Assembly: GCA_032622095.1 (NCBI GenBank)
Contig: CP136066.1
Location: 207,474,978 to 207,538,977, forward strand
Length of the DNA: 64,000 nt
Source of the DNA: Siphonodentalium dalli
Lineage: Eukaryota > Mollusca > Scaphopoda > Gadilida > Siphonodentaliidae
Reading direction: 5' to 3'
Shown here: positions 23,993-35,510 of the stretch, piece by piece
Position numbering within the stretch: position 1 is the stretch's first letter
How the letters are laid out: each line of letters starts with the position of its first letter
The notes under the pieces: generated by a model
What the model saw: only the letters and a program-made list of their open reading frames with translations
What the model was told of the DNA's origin: nothing
The model's database searches: none
Translations under genes and position numbers: made by a program

Positions 23993-24892
23993 AAGGTCAG
24001 ATGGGTTTCGGTGGCATTGGTGGTCGAATTGTGTTGCTCTTCGCTCGTTTTGGCTGCGGTGGTGCTACTGCCGGTACTGGGGAACTGATAGATCGTTTTG
24101 TTTTTGTCAAGGTACTTTTTGTTTTAGTTCTGTAGTTGTTTTATCAGATAGTCCCGACATTCATGTATTTTTGATTCGTGGCCGTTGATTTGTGTTATTT
24201 TTTGACTACATGGGCGACAAATCGCCTGGCCAATCTCAAAAATAATTCGTTCTGAATCCACATAAATTGACATTTTTTATAATTTCAAGATCTGTCTTAG
24301 TTATTGTACATTTTATTTTGGATCCCGGAAGCTGTTTCCCTTTATTGTCAGTAAAACAACCGCCGAATGAAAAGTCACAAATCCTGCAACAATTAATTAC
24401 GATTCTTAGAATCGGCTTCACATGGGTTGAAGCGGCCATGTGCACTGCCACGTGACCATGTTTACACCTGTCAATCACAACTAATTTCAGATTTATATTT
24501 AACGCGTTGTGACGTAATTTGGGGGAAGCCCGCAACCGTTCAGAAATGAAAAGTTGATGGGAATGCAATAGACTCAGTATCAGTATGAATCTGAGTGTAT
24601 GTTTACATAGACTGGTTAAAACATTGCCTACGTCAGAAATATTTCCTGAGTAGTTGCATGCTCTACACATACATTTATGACTTCATTTTGCTTTCTGCAA
24701 ACTTCCACAGTGCGATGCTAAGACAATCTCTGCACAGCAATATGTTTCAATTTAGCAAAAATACATGACAGGTTCTGAAATTTACCTGGGCTAAAATATA
24801 TCCAACAAAAAAAATTTCAGCCTCAGCATTTGCCTCGACTCAGCCGATAGCCAATGCTAATTAACAGGAATGTAATCAGCAAATTATCTCAC

Positions 24893-25044
24893 CTGACTCT
24901 GTCACCATTGATATCGAGAATCCCTTGAGCCAAATGACATTTAACAGATGGCAAAGGGCAGGTGTCCTGAAGAGCACAAAGATTCTCGTAGTAGTTTTCA
25001 AAGTCATATGCCCCTCTCTGTCGAATCTGAACACTCTCAATCAT
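24893..25044 (-). CDS. CEP78, N-terminal coding exon 1 (centrosomal protein of 78 kDa)
   Basis: CEP78 is a centriole-wall protein needed for normal cilia; in vertebrates it acts with the DCAF1-containing ubiquitin ligase and influences CP110 (known for the family). The minus-strand ATG at 25044-25042 opens MIESVQIRQRGAYDFENY, and further on CALQDTCPLPSVKCHLAQGI, which closely follows the N-terminus of vertebrate CEP78. The exon has 50 codons plus AG, then donor GTGAGA, and joins exon 2 as AG+G (Arg). A possible acceptor (TTTTTTTTCAG) 22 bases before the ATG suggests an upstream 5' UTR exon. Exons 1-5 (25044 to 11525) join in phase into about 200 residues; vertebrate CEP78 is roughly 700, so the remaining leucine-rich repeats and the coiled coil are missing from this window. 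Introns are 3.2, 1.7, 4.4 and 3.6 kb and rich in mobile DNA. Confidence 0.95.
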
Positions 25045-25439
25045 TCTGACTTCACTATTTTGTCATCTGAAAAAAAATTCACCGGCAATTACTTTAGGCC
25101 TAAAATAATGCCTGAAAAATAGTTAAAAGTAATCCTGAGTTTATAATATAAACAAGAAGCAAGCACGATAACCGAATGGATATACTAGTTCCTCATTTTC
25201 GTTTATTAGCAGATGATGAATAGACTGGAATTGAGACAAGGCAATCTGCTAAAATCAACCTTATCGAGTCTTAGTTGTAATCAAAACCAAATGAGTGTTC
25301 CTTTATAACTTTTCAGAGCACATATGTATATTATTAAAATTGCAATTGACCACAACAAGCACAAGCTTATCTATAGGTGCAAGAATCAAAGGCACTAAAC
25401 ACCTACGGAGGGTCTAAGACACATTATATTGAGGTGCCC

Positions 25440-25904
25440 AATGTATATGAGGGTATCACCCCCCTCCCCCCTGAATCCTAGTTAATTTTGGGGGGTGAAT
25501 CCTGAATACCAGTTAATTTTGGGGGGTGAATCCTGAATACATGTTAAGAAATAATATGCGATAAATGACATACAAATTGACTGTTTTAATATCAGACAGG
25601 TATACAAGCAGAAGTTAAATAGACACATTATGATGCCAGTCGCGTTATGGGGCTGTTATGATACGATTAATGATACTTTATGATGGCATGGTGGTCGAAT
25701 ATGCCCAAGAAGCTATTCTAACCACTCATTCATACAGATAACTAGCACAAAATATTACTTTGCGGCATCAAAACCTGCATCCAAGATGTATTGCTTGAAC
25801 GCGAATACCAGTTAATTCGGGGGTATTAATCCAGCGTACGGCTTCAAAACACCCTGAATCCCGCGTACCGAAAGGGGGGTGGGGGTGATACCCTTGTATA
25901 TTAA
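25440..25904. mobile_element. MITE with AATGTATATGAGGG inverted ends
   Basis: AATGTATATGAGGGTATC followed by a C-rich run at the left is matched by a G-rich run then GATACCCTTGTATATT at the right (about 30-bp inverted ends). Inside, TTAATTTTGGGGGGTGAATC is repeated in tandem. It is non-coding and not matched elsewhere in the window. Confidence 0.65.
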
Positions 25905-26545
25905 AGCGGGTGTCGAATATAAAATCGGCAGACTTGTGTGCAAAGTGGGAGATTAAACAGGTCTGTTGTCATGCAAATTTACAGGTACTAGTGAATTCTG
26001 TTCAAATTATTACCAAAGGCAAAGGCCGAACGTCTGAACGGCAAAACTTGGCTATCTGAAATTATAATATAAATGATAAAATATTTGGTGCTATCGACGT
26101 ATCGTATCTAACTGATCCCAAAAATAGTCTAAAATCATATTTATGTCGGACTTTTAAAGATGTTAATTGAAAGATTATCGTCCGCTTTTTAATATTAAAG
26201 AGACTGACATCTGATCATCCGTTCGTCAACGGAGAAAGGCCCAGTTCGAGCCTGAATTTGGCATTGTGCATTTCAGCTTGCTTAACAAATAAGCAACTGA
26301 TCAATTATGTTTCAGATATAATATGTAATGTCTGAACTAAACACATACTAGCAAATGCTCTAGATATTCTTGAAAGTGTAAAACTACCATTAATTGGGGA
26401 TTGGAACCTTTAGTAAAAATTTGAAAAACGGCGACTTTTACAAAGCGGAAGTAATCAAAACCTCGGTAAATCAAAAGTATCACTGCCAACTAGGAACCGG
26501 ACTGGGACGTGCGGGATAGCGGAAACGCACGCCGATTATATATTA

Positions 26546-26815
26546 CTAGCAGGTTAACTATAGCCCGCCACTGGCGTGGTTCGTCTCATGGCTTTGTTCG
26601 AAAAAGCAATTGCAACAGCTTCCGAGACACGTATGCTGCACCTAGGTGTAAACTTTCGTCGAAATCCGCCCGATTTGACCTTGAATTTATCATTTTCAAG
26701 GTCAGGTCGGGGTCACAATTTAACGCGTCCATGACACTTCCCGCACAAAAGTACGCATAGGTAGCAAGTTTGAGCTCAATCGGTTCGAGTCTATAAAGGA
26801 CACACACATATATAT
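26546..26815 (-). mobile_element. Helitron-like non-autonomous element, fragment
   Basis: Read on the minus strand, it ends in a GC hairpin (CCACGCCAGTGGCGGGC) followed by a short spacer and CTAG (26546-26549), the pattern of a Helitron 3' end. The interior has AAGGTCA-type sequence and the 5' side fades near 26815. It belongs with the copies at 28307 onward. Confidence 0.55.
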
Positions 26816-27443
26816 CATCTGTGGGTAGGCCTACCCGTTTCAAGGTGAAGATCACCTCGGCATGAATTCCACGAAAAGGCGGCCATGGATACCGATAATG
26901 GGTATTTGCATCATTGTCATGTCATCGGGGAATGTTGTTGCTTCTTCTGTATTTCATTATTACTATCCAATGAATATATTTTGGAATGGTCATTGCCCTC
27001 ACTATACAATCTCTTAAACACCAGATATTGTGTGACTGGGGATCAATGATGCGCAGTCAACGCATATTTTCATGTTTTGCCAAATAAGGTCAAATGAACC
27101 AAAATATCATTTTCAAGCAGCTCAATGGTCATTCTAGGTTAATAGTGGGGCATGTGTGGAAATGTTATTTTTGTCACATTTCCCATATCACAATCTGCCT
27201 CAATTACCATAGTATCCCCTTTTTGCACATATATTTTAGTAAAATGACGGTAACCCCTACCAACAACCCGTTTCTAAGGTAAAAACAGTCGCATAGCAAC
27301 CGTTGCCATGGAAAGTATTTTCGTGATTGCCCCCATATCTGAAAATAATACGTGGGACCTACTATACAAATGTGCCAAGTTTTATGCTTTTATGACAATG
27401 TCCGCATTTGTTACACAAAAAACTATACCTAAAAAAATCGCAC

Positions 27444-27857
27444 GGTGATTCCGTCACGCCCGTTGTGTGATTCCGTCACGGCGAACAAACCGAGTTAACT
27501 AGTAATATACACATAAGTGTGTGACAATGCGGCTTTTTTCTGCAAGTATAATGTATCTACTTTACTAATCGGGAACTTTTTCCAGGTCAGCTTGTCTGAA
27601 TGAGCAGGCCGGCGGTTCTTCAATAGTACGGACCTACCCTCATATTGATGGCACTTTTTTGGTGATTCCGTCACGGACACAATTTGACCCAGAGTGAGAT
27701 GATACTTAAATACACATATAGTTGTATATAATCAAACAACTTTGTATAGTATGTACAATGTTTTTTTATTTTAAGCGGTATACCCTACTGGTCATAATTT
27801 TAGATTTTATAAGCCACAGAAAAGTGAAATTCCGTAAAATTTGGTGATTCCGTCACG
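27444..27857. repeat. Cluster of four copies of GTGATTCCGTCACG
   Basis: Exact 14-bp copies start at 27445, 27467, 27662 and 27844, all in the same orientation, with unrelated spacers of 8 to 181 bases. Read on the other strand the motif is CGTGACGGAATCAC, which resembles the CGTGACTGACATTACA motif of the 15.7-18 kb cluster. Confidence 0.85.
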
Positions 27858-28079
27858 CTGGAATTCATGTCGGGCGGAAAAACTGACCCGATGAAAATCT
27901 ACCCCGTTCCTAGGAAGCCCTAATTAGGGCCTACGTAAGAATCACACAACACGCTCAGGTCTGGATACAGTCACGCTCACGTGTGGACCCAGACGTAAGA
28001 ATCACACTAGGGCCTACATGCATATATAGGCCCCCCTACGCTCTTTACCAACGACACTGCGGATATACGAACGCTCTTT

Positions 28080-28306
28080 AACTATCAACGCGATTAACCC
28101 CACAGTGCCAAGGACGTAATTTTTGTGACTGGGTGTGGAGAACGGGTGCTCGGAGCTTCTCTGAAATGCCGCGATCGCACTGTTCGTGGGGTTTTACCGT
28201 TAGATGGGAAGTTTGGTCTCGATCGGTCCAGCCGTTTTCGATTCTATAAAGTATATATATATACACACACATATATATATACGGAGTTCTCAAAATATAT
28301 AGTAGA
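28080..28306 (-). mobile_element. Helitron-like element, 5' portion
   Basis: Minus strand: the 5' end TCTACTATATATTTTGAGAA at 28306 abuts the CTAG of the next element with no gap. The interior has GATCGGTCCAGCCGTTTTCG. Its own 3' end is not identifiable. Confidence 0.5.
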
Positions 28307-29146
28307 CTAGCAGGTTAGCCCGCCACCGGCGGCTTGTCCGAAACATGACATTTTTATATATATTTTTAATTTTTAGCTCCACGCGTTTCAATAAGAAAAA
28401 TTTGTACCCGGTAGCTCCACCAGTTTCCGAGATCTGGTCTGCGCATGAAAATTTGTACCCGGCGCAAGATACATTCACATGCCAAATTTCAAGTCGATAG
28501 CTCCACCCGTTTCCGAGATCTCGTCTGCGCATGCGCTGCACGGGCGTCGCACGGGCTCGGCGACCCGATAAAATTTGTACCCGGCGCAAGATACATTCAC
28601 ATAGCAAATTTCAAGTCGATAGCTCCACCCGTTTCCGAGATCTCGTCTGCGCATGCGCTGCACGGGCTCGGCGAAATTTCAAGTCGATAGCTCCACCCGT
28701 TTCCGAGATCTCGTCTGCGCATGCGCTGCACGGGCGTCGCACGGGCTCGGCGACCCGATAAAATTTGTACCCGGCGCAAGATACATTCACATAGCAAATT
28801 TCAAGTCGATAGCTCCACCCGTTTCCGAGATCTCGTCTGCGCATGCGCTGCACGGGCTCGGCGACCCGATACAATTTGTACCCGGCGCAAGATACATTCA
28901 CATAGCAAATTTCAAGTCGATAGCTCCACCCGTTTCCAAGATCTCGTCTGCGCATGCGCTGCACGGGCGTCGCACGGGCTCGCCAATACGACAACGACCA
29001 CCGCCTGGTCAAACTACACACACGTACCAAGTTTCGTCCCGATCGGTCGAGAATCGTAGATTTGTATGAAGTACAACACACACACAAACATAAATATATA
29101 AGAGAGATATGTAAATTAGATAGATTGTATCAAAATATATAGGAGA
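28307..29146 (-). mobile_element. Helitron-like element with tandem core (type C)
   Basis: Minus strand: the 5' end is near 29146 (TCTCCTATATATTTTGATAC). A CGATTCTCGACCGATCGG block and a core of about five 121-122-bp repeats follow, each with TGCGCATGCGC and GAGATCTCGGAAACGGGTG. The 3' hairpin GCCGCCGGTGGCGGGC and CTAG are at 28307-28310. One core unit is shortened near 28650-28680. Long frames across the core on both strands are by-products of the repeats. Confidence 0.75.
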
Positions 29147-29295
29147 GATATGTAAATGATCTACACACCATTACTGGTGTTTGTCAAAGTTTAGTGGGGT
29201 ATATCAATACTCATTCACGATCATATCATTGAGGTCCGAAGGGTGTGGGCTATCTCTCGAATACAAGGAGTTCTCAAAATATATAGAAGAGAAGA

Positions 29296-29919
29296 CTAGC
29301 CGATGAGCCCGACGTTGTCCGGGCTATTCAAAAACCAAATTTCAAGTCGATAGCTCCACCCGTTTCCGAGATCTCGTCTGCGCATGCGCGAAGCTGACGT
29401 CGCCCGGGCTCGGCGACCCGATAAAATTCGTATCCGGGGCAAGATACATTCACATACCAAATTTCAAGTCGATATCTCCACCCGTTTCCGATATCTCGTC
29501 TGCGCATGCGCGAAGCTGGCGTCGCACGGGCTCGGCGACCCGATAAAATTCGTATCCGGGGCAAGATACATTCACATAGCAAATTTCAAGTCGATAGCTC
29601 CACCCGTTTCCGAGATCTCGTCTGCGCATGCACGAAGCTGGTGTCGCACGGGCTCGGCGACCCGATAAAATTCGTAATCGGGGCAAGATACATTCACATA
29701 CCAAATTTCAAGTCGATAGCTCCACCCGTTTCCGAGATCTCGTCTGCGCATGCGCTGCACGGGCGCCGCACGGGCTCGCCAATACGACAACGTCCACCGC
29801 CTGGTCAAACTACACAAACGTACCAAGTTTCGTCCCGATCTGTCGAGAATCGTAGATTTGTATAAATGACAAACATACAAACATACAAACAGACAGAGGT
29901 CTTCAAAATATATATGAGA
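29296..29919 (-). mobile_element. Helitron-like element, type B
   Basis: Minus strand: the 5' end TCTCATATATATTTTGAAGA at 29919 abuts the CTAG of the neighbouring element. The core has four repeats of about 122 bp with TGCGCATGCGC. The 3' end has the hairpin GCCCGGACAACGTCGGGC, then CTCATCGG and CTAG at 29296-29299. Same type as 37759-38374 and 39102-40039. Confidence 0.8.
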
Positions 29920-30356
29920 CTAGCTGATGTGCCCGACTTCCTCCGGACGGGCTATTTAGGGATTTCTTTGTGATCGCCTCCGTCTGCGGAGAAAGAATCC
30001 AGAATCATGCCTATATGAGCGTATATGAGCAAGGTCAAGGTTAAGGTCAAGGACACGGTCACATTTAAAATTGGACCCACCCATGTGTTTCCTGTGATCA
30101 AAGTAGCCCTACATACCAAATTATAGGTGGATCGGTGGAGTTCCAGAAACATCACTATATGAGCGCATATGAGCGAGGTCAAGGTGAAGGTTAAGGACAC
30201 GACCACACGTGAAATTGGATCCGCCCATGCATATTGATCCCAGGATCAAAGTAGGCCTAGGCTACATACCAAATTTGAGTCAGATTGGTCAAGCAGTTTT
30301 TGAGTCTATAACAAACGTACATACAGACAGACAAACATAAGTTCAAAAATTTATAG
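29920..30356 (-). mobile_element. Helitron-like element, type D
   Basis: Minus strand: CTAG at 29920-29923 is preceded by the hairpin-forming GCCCGTCCGGAGGAAGTCGG region. The interior has two related halves with CTTGACCTTAACCTTGACC-type sequence. The 5' end is near 30356 (TATAAATTTTTGAACTTATG). It is head-to-tail with the type B copy. Confidence 0.6.
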
Positions 30357-30365
30357 GAAATTTGT

Positions 30366-30473
30366 CTCAAATCAAGTGTAGGTGAAGCTAATCTTAAATC
30401 AAGTGTAGGTGAACCTAATCCTAAATCAAGTGTAGGTGAAGCTAATCTTAAATCAAGTGTAGGTGAAGCTAAT
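30366..30473. repeat. 27-bp minisatellite, four copies, open in frame
   Basis: Units start at 30366, 30393, 30420 and 30447 (CTTAAATCAAGTGTAGGTGA core). 27 is a multiple of three, and one plus frame reads LKSSVGEAN with small variants four times, then a short Ser/Thr-rich tail and a stop at about 30513. A stop lies just upstream (30354), so there is no full gene; a terminal exon is possible but unsupported. Confidence 0.85.
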
Positions 30474-30531
30474 ACATCTAAGTCTACATCTGTGACGCGT
30501 TCTGCTAGTTACTAGCCTCATCGATCCTGCA

Positions 30532-32322
30532 TTGCATTGTTCGATGATTGGCTTATTGTTGTATGATTAACCACCATAGAGATGCGAGTATATATATCTA
30601 ATTATTAACTAACTGCTTTTCTATCGATATCAAGTCATTCAACCGCGAGAGTCGAAACATAAGACTTAAGTTGCATAAAATGACACTATCAGGGATAATA
30701 TTTGGCAAAATTAATGCTAAAATAATTTGGCAAAAAATATTTTCAATTGGCAAACTATTTGGCAAAAGTAAATTTCGGTCCAGCACGTACCCTGCAAACA
30801 ATCTATACTAAATGGATTCTCCCCGTGAGTTATAAAAGTATATATTGGAATTAATGATCTATTATTCATGTGTATAGGGGTGTTCCGGTAATAAAAGCAG
30901 ACGACAGACAGAAAAACAGATACAACAAGAGCAGAATGATTCATATTCATTGGTGGGAAATGTTCAGATAATAATTTAAATGCGTTTCCAAAGTATGTCC
31001 ATTTTTTCAAATTATATCTTAGTCTGAAATCAAACAATTCCCGACGACTAATTGCGACTAAGTGAATTTAGCTATATCATTAATTAATCTTTCTCGATCA
31101 AAGCACATTTGACGTGCAGATGAGTCTTTAACAAAATGTTTGGATTAATGTCTCACCGCGTACTTTGATGCTTACACGGTTTACTGAATTTAACAAAAAG
31201 ACCGTGTATATTTAATTTAAATTAAATTTGAAGGCTACACACAGTCATGGCTTACATATCTGAGTGTGAATGTTTATTTAACTCAACACCACATTTAAGT
31301 GACGAATGCAGAGTAATAAGTAATATATATATTTACAAAAATGGGGCCCGTGTTGTATGTTCTTATGACAGAGGGTTTCACAGTTGTATACTATATCGGT
31401 ACCGTATATATAGTCGTGTGATCGTAGTCATCGTCGTCATCATCATCATCATCGGCATCATTTGCATTATTATCACCAATCGCCACCACCACAATCGTTA
31501 TCTCCATCATCATCATCGTCAGTCTCATCATCATCGCAATCGCCATCATCATCATCGGCAGCATCATTATCGCTATCATAATCATCATCGCCATCCACGG
31601 TTCGCGCTGCCACTTGCCAATGGCAAAAATAATTCACATTTGGCAAAAAATATTTTCATTTGGCAAGTCACTTTTTAATTCCTCAACCAATTTGAAAAAT
31701 ATTGCTGAATCAATACCATTAATTTCAGGAAACTCTTATATCGTAATTATATTAGTGGTGTGTTATAAGGTTTATGGACAGTTAACACCTCTATTAAGGT
31801 GCAGTTGATTTCATAGCATTAGTACTTATGGTTGGAGGGATTATTAATATTAATCCTCCTGTGATGTGCCCTACTGATGGAGAAACCCTTCTACCATTGT
31901 ATTGTTCTATGATTGGCTTATTGTTGTATGATTAACCACAATAGAGATGCGAGTATAACTAATTAACTAACTGCCTTTCTATGATATCAAAAGTCATTCA
32001 ACCGCGAGTGTCGAAACATAAGACTTAAGTTTGCATAAAATGATACTATCAGGGATAATATTTGGCAAAATTAATTCTAAAATAATTTGGCAAAAAATAT
32101 TTTTATTTGGCAAAAGTAAATATCGGTCCAGCGCGGACCCTGCAAACAATCTGATTTAACCCTTTCTATACTAAATGGATTCTCCCTGTGAGTTATAAAA
32201 GTATATATTGGAATGATCTATTATTCATGTGTATATGGGTGTTCCGGTAATAAAAGCAGAAAAACAGATAAAACAAGAGCAGAATGATTCATATTCATTG
32301 GTGGGAAATGTTCAGATAATAA
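30532..32322. repeat. Local direct duplication (about 440 bp), 1.37 kb apart
   Basis: 30532-30976 and 31898-32322 match closely throughout (shared GATTGGCTTATTGTTGTATG, ACATAAGACTTAAGTT, CACTATCAGG-type and GTTCCGGTAATAAAAGCAG blocks) with small indels. Both contain a run of TTTGGCAAAA motifs. The end of the unit (GAAATGTTCAGATAATA) also occurs at 55947 as part of a foldback. No target duplication is evident, so this could be two copies of a mobile repeat or a segmental duplication. Confidence 0.8.
31424..31597. repeat. CAT/CGT trinucleotide microsatellite
   Basis: Imperfect (CAT)n with CGT, CGC and CAC interruptions. It makes spurious frames rich in His on the plus strand and Asp or Met on the minus strand. 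Confidence 0.95.
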
Positions 32323-32594
32323 GTTCAACAAACGACATAGTGTAAATACAGCTAAATTCTTTTTAAAATGATGGTCATTTTATGATTTTGCTTTACTATT
32401 CTGAGATATCAGGATAAGTCTGTGGCCTTGTAGTAAATGTTGTGTTAGATTCTATGTTACAACCAACCACCCTTGTTATTTATTTTAGTACCCTTGCATT
32501 TTGTTTCAATATATACCTGGTGCATGGTGCATCTCAATTGTATTGTCCATGTCTTAGAATCCATTTAACTCACATACCAAATTTCATTCCATTC

Positions 32595-32830
32595 AGTTCA
32601 GGCTTACAATCCAGAAACGAAAATTGAGTGCAAATTCCAACAAAAAGGGCCATAACTCTAGTGAAAATTGGCGGGTGGAACCCAAATTTGAATTTGTCCT
32701 GTATTTTCTGCTGGTAAACCCACATACCAAATTTGATAATTCCATTCAGTGGAGACTATCTAAAGTTATCATCCGGAAACCAAAAGCGAACGGACGGACA
32801 GATTGATGAAAGGACGGACGGACCTAAGTT
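32595..32830. repeat. Dispersed repeat, copy of the 20151-20528 family
   Basis: It shares GAAAATTGGCGGGTGGAACC, CATACCAAATTTGATAATTC and TTATCATCCGGAAACC with the 20151 copy, and ends in GGACGGACAG-type sequence. Confidence 0.75.
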
Positions 32831-33193
32831 AATTCACTGACTTTGATATACTGAGTCATCTCGTACCCTCCACTCTTGAAGGTCTCATGCCAATCTGAGG
32901 TGGAAATATGGGTCTGTATCCTAAATAATATAAGAGGGTACAAAATGACTTTATAGGAGGGTATGAGTTGACTCAGAATTGGGTACGTGTTTACTTTTTT
33001 CGGAGGGTACGAGCTGGTCAGGGTACAAAATTACTTGTCCCCCCCCCCCCCCCCCCACCCCCGATAAATATTACAAGGCTTTTCTCAAAAATGGTGTTAA
33101 AATTTCTGAAGAGTATATACATGCACAGTAGCATAGATATTGATTGTACTTGGGTCAAACAAGTACAGAATAAGTTAAAGTAAATGATCAGCC

Positions 33194-33637
33194 TTAAAGG
33201 CCCACTTAATTTTCGAACCACCAGTTCACATTATATAAAATATATGCCACATTATATACCATTTGAAAGAGGAAACTCCATAACATTGTATTGTCAACCT
33301 ATTCGGTGTAATAAACTGTGAAAATGTTGTTTTGTTGAGGTACCAACATGTTTTCTGTGCTTAAGATTCTGCAAAGTCTATTATTTTCAATGGAATTTGG
33401 AATAAATCTATATCTTAGGTTGAATTCAGTTGCATTTTGGGATCGATATGGGGGAAATGTTTCTATCATTTCAGCTATTTTCTATTACTCTACGGGCACC
33501 TTCTGAGACACAGACGTTTCAAATGGTGATGAATTATAGTATTTTAATCATATTTTATGTCATAGATTGTTATTAAAACCGTATATCAAGGCACTATAAT
33601 AAATAATCGGTGACTCGAAAATTAAGTGGGCCTTTAA
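33194..33637. mobile_element. TTAA-flanked MITE, AGGCCCACTT family
   Basis: TTAA flanks both sides; the ends are AGGCCCACTTAATTTTC and its complement GAAAATTAAGTGGGCCT. It is about 440 bp and non-coding. A second copy is at 60054-60479 in a DYNC2LI1 intron. A C run (33039-33056) lies just upstream. Confidence 0.85.
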
Positions 33638-33939
33638 CTGGTTAGTTTGTAAAACTTGATATTGATTGTATATACTGAAAAACACCACACTATTTTAAAG
33701 GGACGGGTCACAGGTCCCCAGAATCCTATCGGATGAAGTATTGTTGTGGTGGGAGTAAATTTTTGTTTTGGGGACCTGTGCTCAAAATAACTTTTAAAGG
33801 TGTATATTTCATTAATTTTTTTATGTTTTTCCGGTTGATTATGATTTAAAAAATTTGAATTTTCCCACCTTGTGACATCATAGCTAACGTTCTGGGCTAT
33901 ACATAGAGTTATAACACATATTCATTTATTACTTGACCT

Positions 33940-34400
33940 CCAATCACTTAAATTAATTATTAGTCACTTGAGGTAAACGTCAAGTATAGCAAGACACTCT
34001 CTGGATAAAGTTACCTCTATCTTTAAATTGATAATAAACGCACTTCGCTGCTAATTATTAGTCATCTGCATGAGATCAATGGCATCTATCCATGACACCC
34101 CCACCCCAAGTCAAATTACCTCTGTGTGCCAATATTCCCACATATCTTTTGAGCTGATGATAAACCCTCTTTGTGTATCATCTATGTTAATATAATATAT
34201 ATTAGTCCACCTTTAAGTCACCATCAGGTCAATGGCGCCTATTCCACGACTTTTTGCTACATATTGTCTAAGCTGATAAGGAACACTCTTTATTGCTCAT
34301 GTATAATAATATAGAGCCCCTTTAAGTTGCCTTGTGTCAACTGCACCTGTCCCATGACACTCATCAGGTCAATTATTTACCCATGTGAATCAATTTTCAA
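33940..34400. repeat. Old degenerate tandem repeat, about three units
   Basis: Three poorly conserved units share TTAGTCA, AGGTCAATGGC-CCTAT-CCA-GAC, GAGCTGATGATAAA and C-CTCTTTAT-type blocks in the same order, about 150-180 bases apart. Confidence 0.45.
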
Positions 34401-34590
34401 TGACCAGATTCCAAACATTTTGAGTATATAATTAATTATTTTGTTAAATTAATTACTAGTGGCCTTTTAAATTAAATTCAAATTACCCCTATGTTCAAAT
34501 ATTGAGCTCTGACGGAAAAAAACATGCTCTAATCTTCCCTGGGCCGAATCTTCTCGTTCCAATAAGAACCAATGTCTTTATGCACCTATA

Positions 34591-34820
34591 CAGTAATGCC
34601 CAAAGTAATCGACTCAACCAGAGCAGAATTATGGGTAACTTTTCAGGATTTAGTCAGAAATATGGCTTGTTGCCATTCATCGGAAAGCTCTCATTGCCAT
34701 TCGCCGAGAGCTTTCCGATGAATGGTAACAAGCCATATTTCCGACTAAATCCTGAAATGTTACCCATAATTCTGCTGTGGTTAAGGACTCATAAGGAGTC
34801 GATTATTTAGGGCATAACTG
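34591..34820. mobile_element. TA-flanked palindromic MITE, intact copy
   Basis: TA-CAGTAATGCCC at the left and GGGCATAACTG-TA at the right, with arms of about 100 bp pairing almost fully (AACTTTTCAGGATTTAGTC, GCCATTCATCGGAAAGCTCT). TA target use and a CAGT start suggest a Tc1/mariner-pogo relative; no transposase is present. Confidence 0.8.
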
Positions 34821-35043
34821 TATATATATATCTGTCAATCACTTATTTTAATACTCAGAAAATAGATATAATAACAAGCGCTCACTCCTGACAATTCATC
34901 AGTTCTTAACATGGGGATACAAACAGGTCGAACACTGATGGAAGTGTCAATGACACTGCAGCTCAACTTGGAAAATGGGATCATGCCATATATTACAGTC
35001 CATAGAGCGATAGAGAACTCGGACAATGTATATGTTTATGTAA

Positions 35044-35510
35044 CTAGAGGTTACCCTGAAGATGCATAAACAGTTTGGGATTAAAAGGAAGAAAAACTTT
35101 GGCTGCAGGGAGTGCCAAAGGATTCAGTAATACTAATAGAAAGAGTAAAATATGAGATGGCTCCCATCTGCAGGTCATCCCAAAGATCCATATGAAGTTT
35201 GGTGATGATCGGATGAGGGAGTTGGCCTCTTGGGTGCGCAGAATGATGTAGTCAAAAGAGTAAAATCCCAGATGGCACTTGACAGCCATGTTTTTCAGTG
35301 AAATAAGGAAATTTGATGGCTCCAATCTGGTGTTCACCCAAAAGATCCATATAAAGTTTAGTTATGAAAGAGTAAAATCCAAGATGGCTGCCAGCAGCCA
35401 TGTTTTTCATCCAAAAATTTTAAAATTCGAGAGCTCTTATCTAGAGGTGATCCTGAATATGCCAGTAAATTTTCAAAACAATTCTCCAACGAGAGGCCAA
35501 TCACGATCGG
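35044..35510. repeat. Dispersed repeat with AAGATGGC units
   Basis: Repeated blocks AGAGTAAAATCCAAGATGGC, CCATGTTTTTCA and GATCCATATGAAGTTTGGTG match the longer tract at 41040-42850. The frames across it look protein-like only because the units are alike. Confidence 0.7.

Noticed and set aside
28290-29087. Long overlapping frames with RRDLGNGWSYRLEI-type repeats on both strands
   Set aside because: They follow the 122-bp Helitron core repeat, appear in both directions and several frames, and have no known domain.
31247-31678. His-rich or Asp-rich frames
   Set aside because: Produced by the CAT/CGT microsatellite; no support on either side of it.
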